A stretch of 64,000 bases of DNA, from the NCBI GenBank assembly GCA_010015745.1, contig ML978157.1, positions 817,146-881,145 of the forward strand. Reading direction: 5' to 3'. Every line of letters starts with the position of its first letter. Position 1 is the first letter of the stretch. Positions 10,619 through 20,931 of the stretch are shown here, piece by piece. Source of the DNA: Setomelanomma holmii. Lineage: Eukaryota; Ascomycota; Dothideomycetes; Pleosporales; Phaeosphaeriaceae. Both the position numbers and the translations under genes were made by a program. Under the pieces are notes generated by a model. The model worked only from the letters and a program-made list of their open reading frames with translations, did no database searches and had not been told where the DNA came from.

Positions 10619-13023
10619 ATGTCTTACCGGGGCAGACCCAGTAAAGGCTGCGAGGGATGCCGAGCTCGGAAACTCAAGGTATGCATGGTCATATTTTTCG
10701 GGTCCCTTCAGCTATGGGATTGCCCGTCCCTTCGAGTAACGTTGAGGGGAGTTTTCCAGTGAAAATGCAGCTCAAAGGTTGAGATCAGTAGGCTGATGCT
10801 CGTTACCAGTGCGATGAGGCGAGGCCAACCTGCACCCGCTGCAGCAAGGCAGGCATGAATGCAGGTATCGAGACCAGGCAGACCTTCTCTTCCGGAACCA
10901 GACAGCTGCTGCTGCCCAGCGCGCCGAGGACTCGTGGAGAAAGAGATCAAAATCCCATCAAAGAGCGACAAGCGAAAGTGTTGCGCGACAGACGTTTACT
11001 TCATCAAGAACGATTGTAACCAATGTGCACCAAGGTAGTTCGAGTAGCCCGGAGAACCCTGAGATTGAAGCGGCCGTTGCCTGCGGTGCTGGTACTGCAA
11101 GTGATCCAACGACGCAAGTGTCACTCTACGGCTTCGGAGGCCTCTCTATCGCGCCAATGCTAGCTCCGGACATACGTTTACTTGCTTACCAGCGTTTTAT
11201 TTATGACTTCGTCGTGCCCGAGAGCCCGAACACGTCGCCGGAGGAGCCTTCAGACGCCATCATGAATTTTGTACCTCTACTTTACCAGCACACAGATCCA
11301 GGCTCGTGTTTTGCAATGATTGCCAATGCTGTGTGTTACATCAATTTCTTCAACAGGTGCAACTCGACCCATGCTTTGAAGCTTGCTCAGAACGCATATG
11401 GCAAAGCGCTCAAGCTGCTGTCTAAGATGATTGCAGACAAGGAGCAGGCAGCTTCGAATGACGCTTTAGCCTCGGTCTACCTTATGGGAGTCTATGAGGT
11501 GAGTGACCCGCGTATGTTCGGAGCGCCATGCTGATGTTGTAATGTAGAATCTCTCGAGCATGAAGCGAGAAGGGACTTTCGTTGCGCACGAACATGGTGC
11601 CACCGTTTTGCTCCAACTACGATCACTTGAGGAGTATCTCAGCAACCGGATATCTGGAATACTTTATGAGGTATGCTAAATCCATAGAGGTTATTGAGAT
11701 GTCGGCAATGGCTGACCATCTTCACAGCTAATCTTTTGGCAACAATTGCTCGGGAATCTTCAAGCCGCGAAACACGCTCCAATACCGGTGGAGAACGTCA
11801 TCAACGTCAGCAGACACCTTGAGAATGCTTACATTAAATTGAACGCTCTGATTGTTCGTTTGATCTGGAGAGAAGCACAGCTACATGCCCGTTGGCAAGA
11901 TGTGAAGGCTAGTGAAGCTCCTCCTACGAGCCGGTGGGACCTGCACCGGCTCCTGCAAGCCGCGCTCGATCTCCATGCTGATTTTCAAGCTTGGGAGGAT
12001 AATATACCAGAGCTCTGGCGTTATAAGGCGGAACTGAACACAGCTCAAGCAAGATCGACCTTCGACCCGAAGTGGCAAAAGCTGGTCCTCAGCAGCATCG
12101 GCGCTCCAAAGGAGATTCACTATTACTCTAACCTCAAACGAATCTGGATATGGAGCTTCTATCGGACGACTCGGATTTTCTTGTATCGGGATACCCTGGA
12201 AATGCTAAATTGGATGCTCAGATTTCCTGAGGCGGAACATCCAATGTGCGACGTGCGCGTCGATTCGGCTCAGAATTCTGGCACTTCCGATTCAGGTATA
12301 GCAAGCACGCCTATATCATCCTTGGACAACGTGACATTGCTTAAACTACACCATACGTCAACCAATCAGTTGGTCGATGTCATCGAGCAGGCCTGCTCTT
12401 CTATACTCAGTAGCTTCATTGTTCCGATTCACAGCAAGTCTTGTGATGACATCTCGGTCATCCGAGGCTACGTGGCGCTGTGGCCCTTGGAAATTCTCGA
12501 CTCTGTTCTCAGCTCTGGACTGGTGCTGCACATCGCGGAGCCCAACACCAAGCTCGAAGCCAACCTCACATCATCCATGACTGGCCTTAATATGCAAACA
12601 GCATCTGCAACATCGTCTGGTTTGAAGCAGCCGGTATATTATGCCTCCTCATCGAAGATCGCCGCGAGTGCTCCTGTGCAGGCGACATCAATTTCATTCA
12701 CCTCCTACAACCAATGTCCCGCCCCGATGCCGACACCAGCAAACACATCGGTACCAACGCCCATCTACGATCCAACTGCGAAGTGGAACCATATATTCGA
12801 TTCCCAGCCAAGACATCCATACGACCATCCAATCGACTTGCAAGCATTCGACACGCACATAGCCAAGCCGAAGGGCATAGATGTCCCAGCAAGACGAGAG
12901 TGGCTTAACCGCATTCTGTATTATCTCGGTACCGAGCTTGGCATTCAGAAAGCACTAGCTATGCCATTCATGAAGGGGTATTATCAGATTGTGAAGCCTC
13001 AGGTCGAGAGGATACTCGCCTAG
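10619..13023 (+). CDS. Zn(II)2Cys6 transcription factor with a frame break in the zinc cluster
   Basis: Fungal binuclear-cluster regulator with a fungal-specific (DUF3468-type) C-terminal region. The cluster starts CEGCRARKLK, is split by a 131-nt intron (10679-10809) and continues CDEARPTCTRCSKAG. At 10849-10856 the frame then breaks: the next conserved stretch, ECRYRDQADLLFRNQ, is in another frame, as if one base (probably a G after GCAGG) were missing. From 10851 the frame is clean through introns 11499-11547 and 11671-11727 to the TAG at 13021-13023. The C-terminal half (NVINVSRHLENAYIKLNALI) is typical of this family. As written, translation from 10619 would lose the sixth cysteine and everything after it. 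Target genes unknown. Confidence 0.75.
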
Positions 13024-13140
13024 CATGCATTGGTGCCTGCAACTTGATAAGCGCTCGTCTTGCGTCCCTGTCCTCCTTGTCGTATGCAGTGTCCGGTCGT
13101 GGCGATGAAGATGAAGAGCATGCGTGGAAGGGAACACAAT

Positions 13141-13454
13141 GGCGTCATCGCAAACGCACGCACTTCACATTCGGAAGCTGCGCCTGTTGCTGACTTAGTG
13201 CCCACCACCACCTTACTGACTTGAGCGAGTCACAAGCTTGCGATCTGGAAATCTGGCACTGGGACGAACGGGACGAGCTGGAGGTCCTGAACAAGCTGAA
13301 GCCAAACATGATCGACTGGCTGCCGAGTTTGAAAAGCGTCCAGTTCATGATCGACGGCCAGGGTAAAAGTGGCATGCTACGGATCGCTAGGACGCGCCCG
13401 AAAAACTGCTTTTGCAAGGAGAATCTGGAGGTTCCCTTCGAGCACCCGCTGTGA
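13141..13454 (+). pseudogene. possible relic of an LPxELRN-family gene
   Basis: A fragment beginning ALHIRKLRLLLT runs into stops. A second frame from about 13221 carries DWLPSLKSVQFMIDG, similar in kind to the LKxVxV block near the C-terminus of the LPxELRN family members in this window. No start or N-terminal domain is present. The next gene downstream is a member of that family. Weak call based on pattern only. Confidence 0.3.
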
Positions 13455-14069
13455 AAAGTCTGTACATAGCTGCTTGAGTGTCCATGGCCGCTATCAAGCA
13501 CCGTAGGTGATGAAGGTCATCGGTAACCTCTCAATTTTCCAACCACTCACATTCTCAGATAATCTCATGCCAAAACACTTTCGCTCAACCATCTCCTCCC
13601 ACGTGGAATGCATATGAGCACCAAAACGCGAAGAAGTGAAGGAATGACGTAGTGTTGCACAGTCCCTTAGCGGCGTAGCAAACGACAAATTCTGTGTTCA
13701 ATAGACTCGAGACAGACTAGTCCGCATGAATGGGGCACGTATGAACAGCTTGAACGGCGGAACGAAGGTGTGCTCCTGAACAAAGATTTGTGCCGCCTGA
13801 CTTTGCGCAAGATCGAATTCGTGGCGCCGGCTGAGGTGCTTGGAAGATGAGGTGGGAGGAGTACGCTCATACTGAGTCGCAGAGTGAAAGTAGCTCGTAA
13901 GCGCTGGAATAAGTATTCTCAAATCAAGGCGAATAAAAGATCCCACCGGCCTCAGATTGCCGAGCTCGCGCCAACTCTTCTGTCCTTTCGTTGCGTTTCC
14001 TTCAACAACTCTTCCTGCAAACCACCCGAGCAAACCACCCGAGGAAGCCCACTCACCACAACAGCATTG

Positions 14070-14733
14070 ATGCACAGATTCGGTGAGGACATGTCGCTGA
14101 CTGATCTCTCGAATGGCGAGCGCCTGTGAGTCTTACAACTCATTGATCAAACGCATTTCTCAATGTTCGATGGTCCAATTCTAACATTGTCGTAGCACTG
14201 TCGAGAACCAGAAGCGCTCACCTTTACTCCGTCTGCCAGCCGAATTGCGCAATAGAGTGTACGACCTAGTCTTCCAGGGCACGATTCTGTACGTCCCGCC
14301 CTCACTCTCCTACCGTGAGAGCATCGCCAGACCCGACGGGAGGAAGCGCCCTACGGTCTCGCTCACTGCCACCAGCCGACAAATCCGCCACGAAGCCATG
14401 CCAGTCTTGCACAGATGTATAATGTTCGACATGAGCGAGTGGAGGCTCTTCAACCTGGAATCGACTACGGATGCTTTCCGGGTTATGGACTACAATACGT
14501 GGCGCTGCATCGAATCTATCGCCATAAACGGAAAGGTAGCAAGTCGCCTCGCAAATGGATTACACTAGAGGGATCCTGACGTCCAATGGCCATACCCCGA
14601 TGCCTTCAAAGAGCTCAAACGCGTCCAGGTGACAGGCTTTGTCGATCCATATTATCCCGGAGAAGTGGCTCGCAAGGCCCTTAGGATTTAGTTCCAAAGA
14701 CCAGAGCTCGAAATTGTCTTTGGGTTGCTTTGA
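14070..14733 (+). pseudogene. LPAELRN (2EXR/DUF7730-like) family protein, interrupted by stops
   Basis: Member of a large Dothideomycete family of unknown function with an F-box-like N-terminal motif. Exon 1 (14070-14125) encodes MHRFGEDMSLTDLSNGER; a phase-2 intron (14126-14195) precedes SPLLRLPAELRNRVYDLVF. The frame is then open to TAG at 14566-14568, but family-like sequence continues in the same frame: DPDVQWPYPDAFKELKRVQV, another TAG at 14689-14691, FQRPELEIVFGLL, and TGA at 14731-14733. A 33-nt intron (14536-14568) could skip the first TAG but is shorter than any other here, and it does not remove the second. Both TAGs would be CAG before a C-to-T change. Probably inactive. Confidence 0.6.
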
Positions 14734-15352
14734 GATCAAGCGGGAGCTGGAACATAGTCTGCCATGGTAGGGCCCAATGCAGCTCAAGGATATTTTGGGC
14801 TTTCATTTACCTAGAGGCTTCGAGTCGAGAAAAAATAAGGATAAGGCTTCTCAGGAGAATTCACCTACATTGATACACAGCCAGACTGTGCCCGATACAC
14901 GTGTATGGAACGAACTAGTAATGAAACATCGTCACCAATGTCGCCTTACAGCGTCGGTCGTCTTACTTATGGCAGGTGTCGCCATTCGCGCCAGAAGAAA
15001 GGAAGGAAGTTGCGCGATGAATGGGGTGGACGATGCGTGAGCGCCAAGTGAAATCGGAAATTTCGGAACACCACATCGGACCCAATACTCTGCCATCATC
15101 ATTTCACCTCAGTCCATCTCTGGTACCTTTGTTAGATCTTTGGGCGAGCGATTCGGGTCATCTGTGATGGTTGTTAGGATGTGCCCTGTTGCCATGTTGG
15201 CGGTGAGGCGCCAGCATATCCCAGCCTCGCCATTTCTTCCCTGATTCGCTGTCTTCGAGTCCACCAGCCACCTCATCGGCATCGTGCTTTAGATGCCCAG
15301 GAGCTACTCTTTTTGCCTTGTGCTTGCAGTACACATTCCTCAAGACATCATT
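14734..15352. other. intergenic, promoter of the Cys-rich protein gene
   Basis: No supported gene. An in-frame ATG at 15293 lies upstream of the chosen start of the next gene. The stretch probably holds its promoter and leader. Confidence 0.4.
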
Positions 15353-16767
15353 ATGCATATCCTTAACATTTTCACCCTCCCACCTGCCATTCTGCTCCTG
15401 TTATGCGCGACGTCGTCGACCGCCGAACCGCAATGGCCGCACAACGTTCCGAGACATCTAAAATACTTCCCCGAGGACGAAGCACATGCGCGGAGAGGCA
15501 TGGACATACGGGAAAGAATGAGACATGAGAAGCCGGTCGGGGTGAAGAAGATGGGTGCAGATGAGGGTGAAATGTTCATGTTGAACAGCTGGATATTTGC
15601 ATCAGACCTCAGACGGAGATCAAACCATGATAGCTATGGGAATAAGACATGCGAGGCACAATCACCACTGCGGCCTCTTGCCGAAGACGACTTCTTTGCT
15701 CGCATGCGGATACGAGCTGCACTGGCAAAGAGGCAGTTTGCATGTCCAATGGGAACGAGCAGTTGCTCCTCAATTGGCGCACCGGACGTCTGCTGTGGAA
15801 CCGGTACGACTTGCGTCAATGTGAATAATAGTCCAGGAGTTGGATCAGTGGGATGCTGTCTACAAGGGCAGACATGTGCGGGATCGATCAGCTGTGATAC
15901 GAAAAATGGCTACTCGTCATGTCCGGACGCACCCAATGGGGGTTGCTGTTTGCCGGGATTTCATTGTGATGGGATAGGCTGTAAGTCATATATATAATGT
16001 TCCGCATCTCACTCTGATTATCCCTAGGCGCCGTCGGTGGTACATCTACAGCCTACGTCAATCCCTCCACTTCTCGAGCTGCCTCCCCTTCCTCCACAGC
16101 CGTCATTATAGTTCCTACATCGCTTCCCGCGTCTTCCACGCCGACTCCCACACCCACACCTGCATCGAGCTCCGCATACACATGCTCAACTGGCTGGTTT
16201 TCATGTGCAGCAAGTCTGGGAGGAGGATGCTGTCAAAACGGACGGACGTGTGCAACAGGAGCGTCTTGTCTCGGCGACGAACCAACTAGCACTCAGGCAC
16301 CATCTGCGCCTGTCCGGCCAACAAGTGGCTCAGCTACAACGTCTGCATCGTCAACAGATGAAGTGTGTCCAACTGGATTTTATGTATGCAGCGCATACTA
16401 CCCATCAGGATGCTGTCGAGTTGGACGAGACTGCCAGACTACTGGAAGCTGTGCCCTGCCTACTTCGACGATCGTCAACACGAACGGGGTGGTCATTGTC
16501 GCTCCAACCGGCGCCGGCGTAGCGACTAGCGGCGCAGCGCGAGGCGGATCGTGTCCAAGTGCATGGTATAGCTGTGCTGCGAATCGTGGCGGCAATTGCT
16601 GTCCGAATGGGTACGAATGTGGTGAACAATGCACAACGACTGCGTCTAGTCAATCTGGCGTCGCGCAGAAAGTTGCGCCGAGCACTGCTTCGATCGTCAC
16701 GACCATCTCGATCTGGTCATGGGCTGCGGGGTCTGCTGCGATTGGTATTGCTATGATTGTACTATGA
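15353..16767 (+). CDS. secreted Cys-rich repeat protein, likely GPI-anchored
   Basis: Cell-surface protein of 455 aa; exons 15353-15980 and 16028-16767. ATG 15353 gives a clean signal peptide (MHILNIFTLPPAILLLLCAT), better than in-frame ATG 15293. After a charged propeptide-like region ending in KR near residue 125, the mature part has Cys modules of the form C-x6-C-x5..8-CC-x4-C-x3..6-C. Examples are CSTGWFSCAASLGGGCC, CPTGFYVCSAYYPSGCC and CPSAWYSCAANRGGNCC. Ser/Thr/Pro linkers separate them. The C-terminus is a hydrophobic segment (IWSWAAGSAAIGIAMIVL) after small residues, as in GPI signals. Dothideomycetes have many such wall proteins; function is not known. Confidence 0.8.
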
Positions 16768-16882
16768 GCTCAGGCGAAGAACAGTTATGGACACAAACAG
16801 CACAGTCGCAAATCGTTTTGCATTCGTCGAATTCCAGCAGTCTTTGATTCCGCCTACGACCTAGTCTTATCATCGCCACTCT

Positions 16883-17970
16883 TCAGTCAGTCGACTCGGT
16901 CTTGATTCTCACACCATCTTCCTGTTTGACATCGGCGTCGCCCTCTGTCTTGACGAGACCATCGGTTAATTCTCTCTTGACTTGGATGTCTCGCTGTTCG
17001 ACATTGTCATTCTCTGTCTTGATAAGAGCGTTTGCGATGTCCTCTGCCTTGATCCCTTCCTCTGCCTTGATCCCTCCAGGGAGGGTCGACTCGCTGGAAG
17101 GCCGAGCTGACAGATCAAGTGAATCCAGCTCCCCTGTGCATATAATGTTAGAGCATCTCGGGACGCGGTAGTCACAACCACTTACCCCTCGATCTGTAAT
17201 TCCACACGAACCTCGCGAGTGGCTTATTGCCGTCCTCCAACATGTCAACACCTGGCCGGTACGGAGCGTGAGGTGCCGGGTAGAAAGGGCCATGACTGCC
17301 GCAATGTTAGCATGCATCCTACAAAGAGCCACTGCGACCGACGTGTGAGACAAACCTTGTCACAAGAGAATGGCTGGTGGCGCCCTTAAGCGCTTCTTGG
17401 TCAGATCGTCGTATCCTCAGATATGCGGGTATTTACCACGTTCCTGGACAGGCGGCATACGCAAGCCAATGGTCACACGACGGATGCGAAGCTCAATAGA
17501 ACCGAAACCTGGTCGGGCAAGCGCCGATATCGTGGCTTCATCGAGGTGTTCCTTCTCATCTAAATCGACGTCCGTGTGGACCCGATGTATTCGGGGAAAA
17601 TGAGTGATTTACCGGTGTTGAGTTTGGAGAAGCGAAACGCCTTAGCCACGGAGAGACCATTCACGATGTCGGCAGCGGTGTTGGATATGACGACTTTCCA
17701 ATCACCATGCTCATCCCCGTCAAGGCCAGATTGTCCAAGAGCGCTCCCCAGCACCCATCCGTCCAACGCAAGGGCTGCGCGAAGGGCCGACGTATTGAAG
17801 CAGGATTCGGGAACGGTTATGCGGACGTCGAAGTACGTTCCAGCAGTTGCTTCGACATAGCTCACAACGGTGTTCAACTCTTGCTCTGTGCCGTCATCGA
17901 ACTCTTGTAGTGCTTGGCCGTTCACGAAGATTTCGGCAGTAAAACCGGGGATCTGAGGATGAATAGCCAT
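16883..17970 (-). CDS. DUF7918 family protein with seven SUMO-consensus sites in its tail
   Basis: Conserved fungal protein of 293 aa from five exons on the minus strand: 17970-17613, 17559-17437, 17395-17356, 17295-17186, 17133-16883 (introns 41-60 nt). The N-terminal two thirds is a beta-rich domain (GFTAEIFVNGQALQEF, SIELRIRRVTIGLR, PLARFVWNYRS) typical of DUF7918, whose role is unknown. The last 62 residues hold the pattern psi-K-x-E seven times (Lys 233, 239, 249, 263, 272, 280, 288: IKAE, IKAE, IKTE, VKRE, VKTE, VKQE, IKTE). This suggests a nuclear protein modified by SUMO; that is inference from the motif. Confidence 0.82.
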
Positions 17971-18187
17971 CGCTGCCGCCTGCGGGATGGAATCTATGCA
18001 GAGCTTTATGTGATTTAGCGGCCATGCTTGCTACATCCACATCACCAGTACATTGAAGCAAGCAGCAACTGATTGCTGACCGCATAATTACAATATCAAT
18101 TATGCATGAACTGAAGAGCAAGCCGTTGGACGTTCGTACAACATTCAATCAACCAATTATCCCGCCAGATCGCACTTTCAATACCAC

Positions 18188-18979
18188 TCACGCGCTCCTA
18201 TACCTCTCATCCAACACTCCCTCCCTCGTCCAAACATTCATCCCAACCTTCTCTCCCCTCTGCACCGGCAACCCCGCATGCACCGTCCTCCGATCTCCCT
18301 CAAACCTCACAATCCCATCCCTTCCCTTCACCTCCACCAAATTCCGCCAAAACACCGCATTCCCCTGCACCGGCCTGAACACTACACCGTCTTCCTCTTC
18401 CGCATCGCAATTCACATACTCGCACCAGCGCTCATCCTGCGGTACATCTAGTAGTGGGAATTGTGTCCCGCCGCCAATGATGTCGGGCGAGGCGTGCACG
18501 TATACGAAGAACGAAGAAAGACGGTTTCCGCCAAATGACGGGGTGGTTTGAGAGGGTGATGTGAACCAGTCAGTGTGCGTGTGGTATTCTTGATTCAACC
18601 CATACTTGACGAGCTGTAAAGGTTCCAAGCTCTCGCGCTGGGTGTTGAAGCCCTGAAATTCCAGCGCGCGTTGCTCAATGCAGCGCACAATTTCGTCGCT
18701 TTCGAGACTAGTTGATCGCGAGGTGCGTGTTGTGGCGAGGTGTTGTCGGCCCGAGGAGTCGGCGATTATGGAATTGGAGAATTTTCCGGCGGAGATGGAT
18801 TGCAAGTGTGCGATTTCGGTGGGTGTGATGAAGTCGGCGATGTAAATTACGAGAGGCAAGGTGGAGAAGACCTGGATGGTGTAGGGGTGGAGTGGGCAGG
18901 ATGTTGTGTTTTGGGATTGTGTGAGGGCTGGTATGGTGAGGAGCGTGAAGATGGGGAAGAGTGATGGCGAGGATTTCAT
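18188..18979 (-). CDS. secretory-pathway prolyl 4-hydroxylase-like 2OG-Fe(II) oxygenase
   Basis: Predicted 2-oxoglutarate/Fe(II) dioxygenase of the P4Hc (prolyl 4-hydroxylase alpha) family, 263 aa, single exon. Start chosen at 18979 because it opens a signal peptide (MKSSPSLFPIFTLLTIPALT); an in-frame ATG at 19033 adds 18 residues before it. The iron triad is visible as HTHTDW (HxD) and the distal His in RTVHAGLPV. The Lys in GEKVGMNVW is the expected 2OG-binding position. Four or more cysteines fit an oxidising compartment. It ends RYRSA, with no ER retention signal of its own. It is divergent, 309 bp apart, from the HDEL PDI-like gene. Substrate (peptidyl proline) is inference from family. 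Confidence 0.88.
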   Translation of the reverse strand: MKSSPSLFPIFTLLTIPALTQSQNTTSCPLHPYTIQVFSTLPLVIYIADFITPTEIAHLQSISAGKFSNSIIADSSGRQHLATTRTSRSTSLESDEIVRCIEQRALEFQGFNTQRESLEPLQLVKYGLNQEYHTHTDWFTSPSQTTPSFGGNRLSSFFVYVHASPDIIGGGTQFPLLDVPQDERWCEYVNCDAEEEDGVVFRPVQGNAVFWRNLVEVKGRDGIVRFEGDRRTVHAGLPVQRGEKVGMNVWTREGVLDERYRSA

Positions 18980-19288
18980 GTTGCGGCAAAGAAACTTCTT
19001 GGGAGGTATGGGATACAGTTGCGAGCATCTCATAAATGGAAGTTAAAAGAGTTGATGTAAAGTTCTCTACGCCGAAGCAGGACAGGCGATGATGCGCAGT
19101 TATGTGCAAGGGCCTTGCCTGAAACGTGAGCAGTTTGAGAGCAGTTCGACACCTGCAGATAGTACCTGATCGACACCTGAGACGAGTTTGGGATCGATCG
19201 TTCTCGTCAGAGCATCAGTCCTTTTCCTGAAAATGCTCTCGACCTGTTCAGTCCCCTCCATACAATAACATCCATCATCTCGACCCAA

Positions 19289-20437
19289 ATGCGCACTCTA
19301 ACCTTGTCCATCCTCCTCTTACTTGGACCGACCATAGCAGCACCAAACATCATTGAATATGCCACATCTCAAGGCTTTACCACTTCCCTCCAAACCCGCC
19401 CCCGTCTCCTTGTCGCATTCACATCACGCACTCTGGTCTCCGTACAACCATTCAACACCATCTTCACCCAATCGTCAACAAACACTTCAACGCTCTACCT
19501 CAGCATAGACTGCAATCAGGAAGTTGAACTCTGCCGCGAACATGACATCAACTCGTTCCCAACGATCCGGTTGTTGGAAAGAGACGGGGGAGTAGAAGGA
19601 AAGATGCGAATGACGCGTTATCGAGGCCCGCGAACGCAGAATGCAATACGGAGCTTTGTTAGGAAGCGTGAACTTCCTGTCGTTACGCACATCCAGGCAG
19701 ATAATCTGGCAAGTTTCAAGGTTATCGACGATGTCGTTGTACTTGCGTACCTCAGACCCGATCAGACCGAATTACTCGAGGCTTTTAGAGTGGTCGCTCA
19801 ACTCCATCACCTGGACTACATATTCGGCTACACAACCTCTCCCACCAACCCCAACACCTCAGAGACTCATCCAGACACCAATAACACTCCCGTACCTTCG
19901 ATCATATGCTACAAAAACTTCGACGCCGACCATCACTCCCTGCCCGGCCCGTTCGCACAAGCATCCATCGAATCTTTCCTCGCAGCCTCAACACCCAATG
20001 TGATCAAAACATTCCGCGAGAAAGATCTAGACACATTCATGCAGCCGTCAAAACTTACTTGCTACATCTTCACCACAACCGATGAGACAGCGAAGAGGGC
20101 GCACTATGCACTCACGCAGTTGGCTAGGAAGTATGAAAGGTATGTTGTATTTGGGATTGTGGATGCTGGGAGATATGAGGAGATGGCGAAGAACTTCTTG
20201 GGGGATGGAGGGGATGGAGAGGGGATGGAAGAGGGGATGTTGGTCATGCATGCGCCGATGAATGACCATGTGTTTCGATATCAGGCTGGGAAACCGATTG
20301 GAGCAAGTGCGGTGGAGAGAATGTTGACGACGATCTTACAGGGAAAGGCGGTGGATGGGCAGGTATTTGGTGCAGATGCAGAAGACGTGAATCGAGGTGG
20401 ATTGAGTGAAGGGAAAGGAGGACATGACGAGCTGTAA
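19289..20437 (+). CDS. ER-retained PDI-like protein without CxxC, ending HDEL
   Basis: Thioredoxin-fold protein of 382 aa, single exon. Signal peptide MRTLTLSILLLLGPTIAA, then a thioredoxin-like domain with LLVAFTS at strand b3 and the cis-proline block INSFPTIRLLERDGG. Where PDIs have CGHC this protein reads SRTLVSVQPF, so it should be redox-inactive. A second, b/b'-like region follows to about residue 340 (VIDDVVVLAYLRP, KLTCYIFTT). The C-terminus is KGGHDEL, a textbook HDEL ER-retrieval signal. It shares its 309-bp upstream region with the divergently transcribed prolyl-hydroxylase-like gene, which lacks such a signal. Confidence 0.87.
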   Translation: MRTLTLSILLLLGPTIAAPNIIEYATSQGFTTSLQTRPRLLVAFTSRTLVSVQPFNTIFTQSSTNTSTLYLSIDCNQEVELCREHDINSFPTIRLLERDGGVEGKMRMTRYRGPRTQNAIRSFVRKRELPVVTHIQADNLASFKVIDDVVVLAYLRPDQTELLEAFRVVAQLHHLDYIFGYTTSPTNPNTSETHPDTNNTPVPSIICYKNFDADHHSLPGPFAQASIESFLAASTPNVIKTFREKDLDTFMQPSKLTCYIFTTTDETAKRAHYALTQLARKYERYVVFGIVDAGRYEEMAKNFLGDGGDGEGMEEGMLVMHAPMNDHVFRYQAGKPIGASAVERMLTTILQGKAVDGQVFGADAEDVNRGGLSEGKGGHDEL

Positions 20438-20931
20438 TCAGCACGGATACCGCAAACTTCAGCGATGATCAGGTCTCATTGTCGAGAGCTTATGCGAAGT
20501 TTCATCTTCTAGACTTTGTCTTAACAAAGCGTGTAGCGCAGATATGCAGTGGAAAGCGTTCCGCGCTGCCAAGCAAGTGTTTGGGTAAGCATGCTTGGCC
20601 TTCGCCCTCGGACTTGGTGACAATGTCCAAGATGATCTGCAGGCCCTCATGTCTGGCTGCTTTGCATCTTGATGTGAGGTTGAGTACAGAGCGAGACACC
20701 GAGGTCCTCGCGCTATATGTCTCGAAGCAGAAGCGAGATGTATCGTCGGTAAAAAGGCCAAGATGCAGTGGCATGCTAGAGGGTGGTCCGGATGGTGATC
20801 CACGGTACAGACGTAAAAAGGCAGCATATAAGACTCCTGGCTCCTTGGAATAATCCATCTCAGCAAGAGCGCAATATCGAACCCTGCAACACACATCAGC
20901 AAGGTGCTCACAATTACTAGAAAACCTCGTT
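20438..20931. other. intergenic, promoter with TATA-like element
   Basis: No conserved frame seen. A TATAAG element at about 20826-20831 and a CA-rich leader lie upstream of the ATG at 20932. Confidence 0.4.

Noticed and set aside
14536..14568. 33-nt intron in the LPAELRN gene at 14070
   Set aside because: Shorter than all other introns here, and a second in-frame TAG follows anyway.
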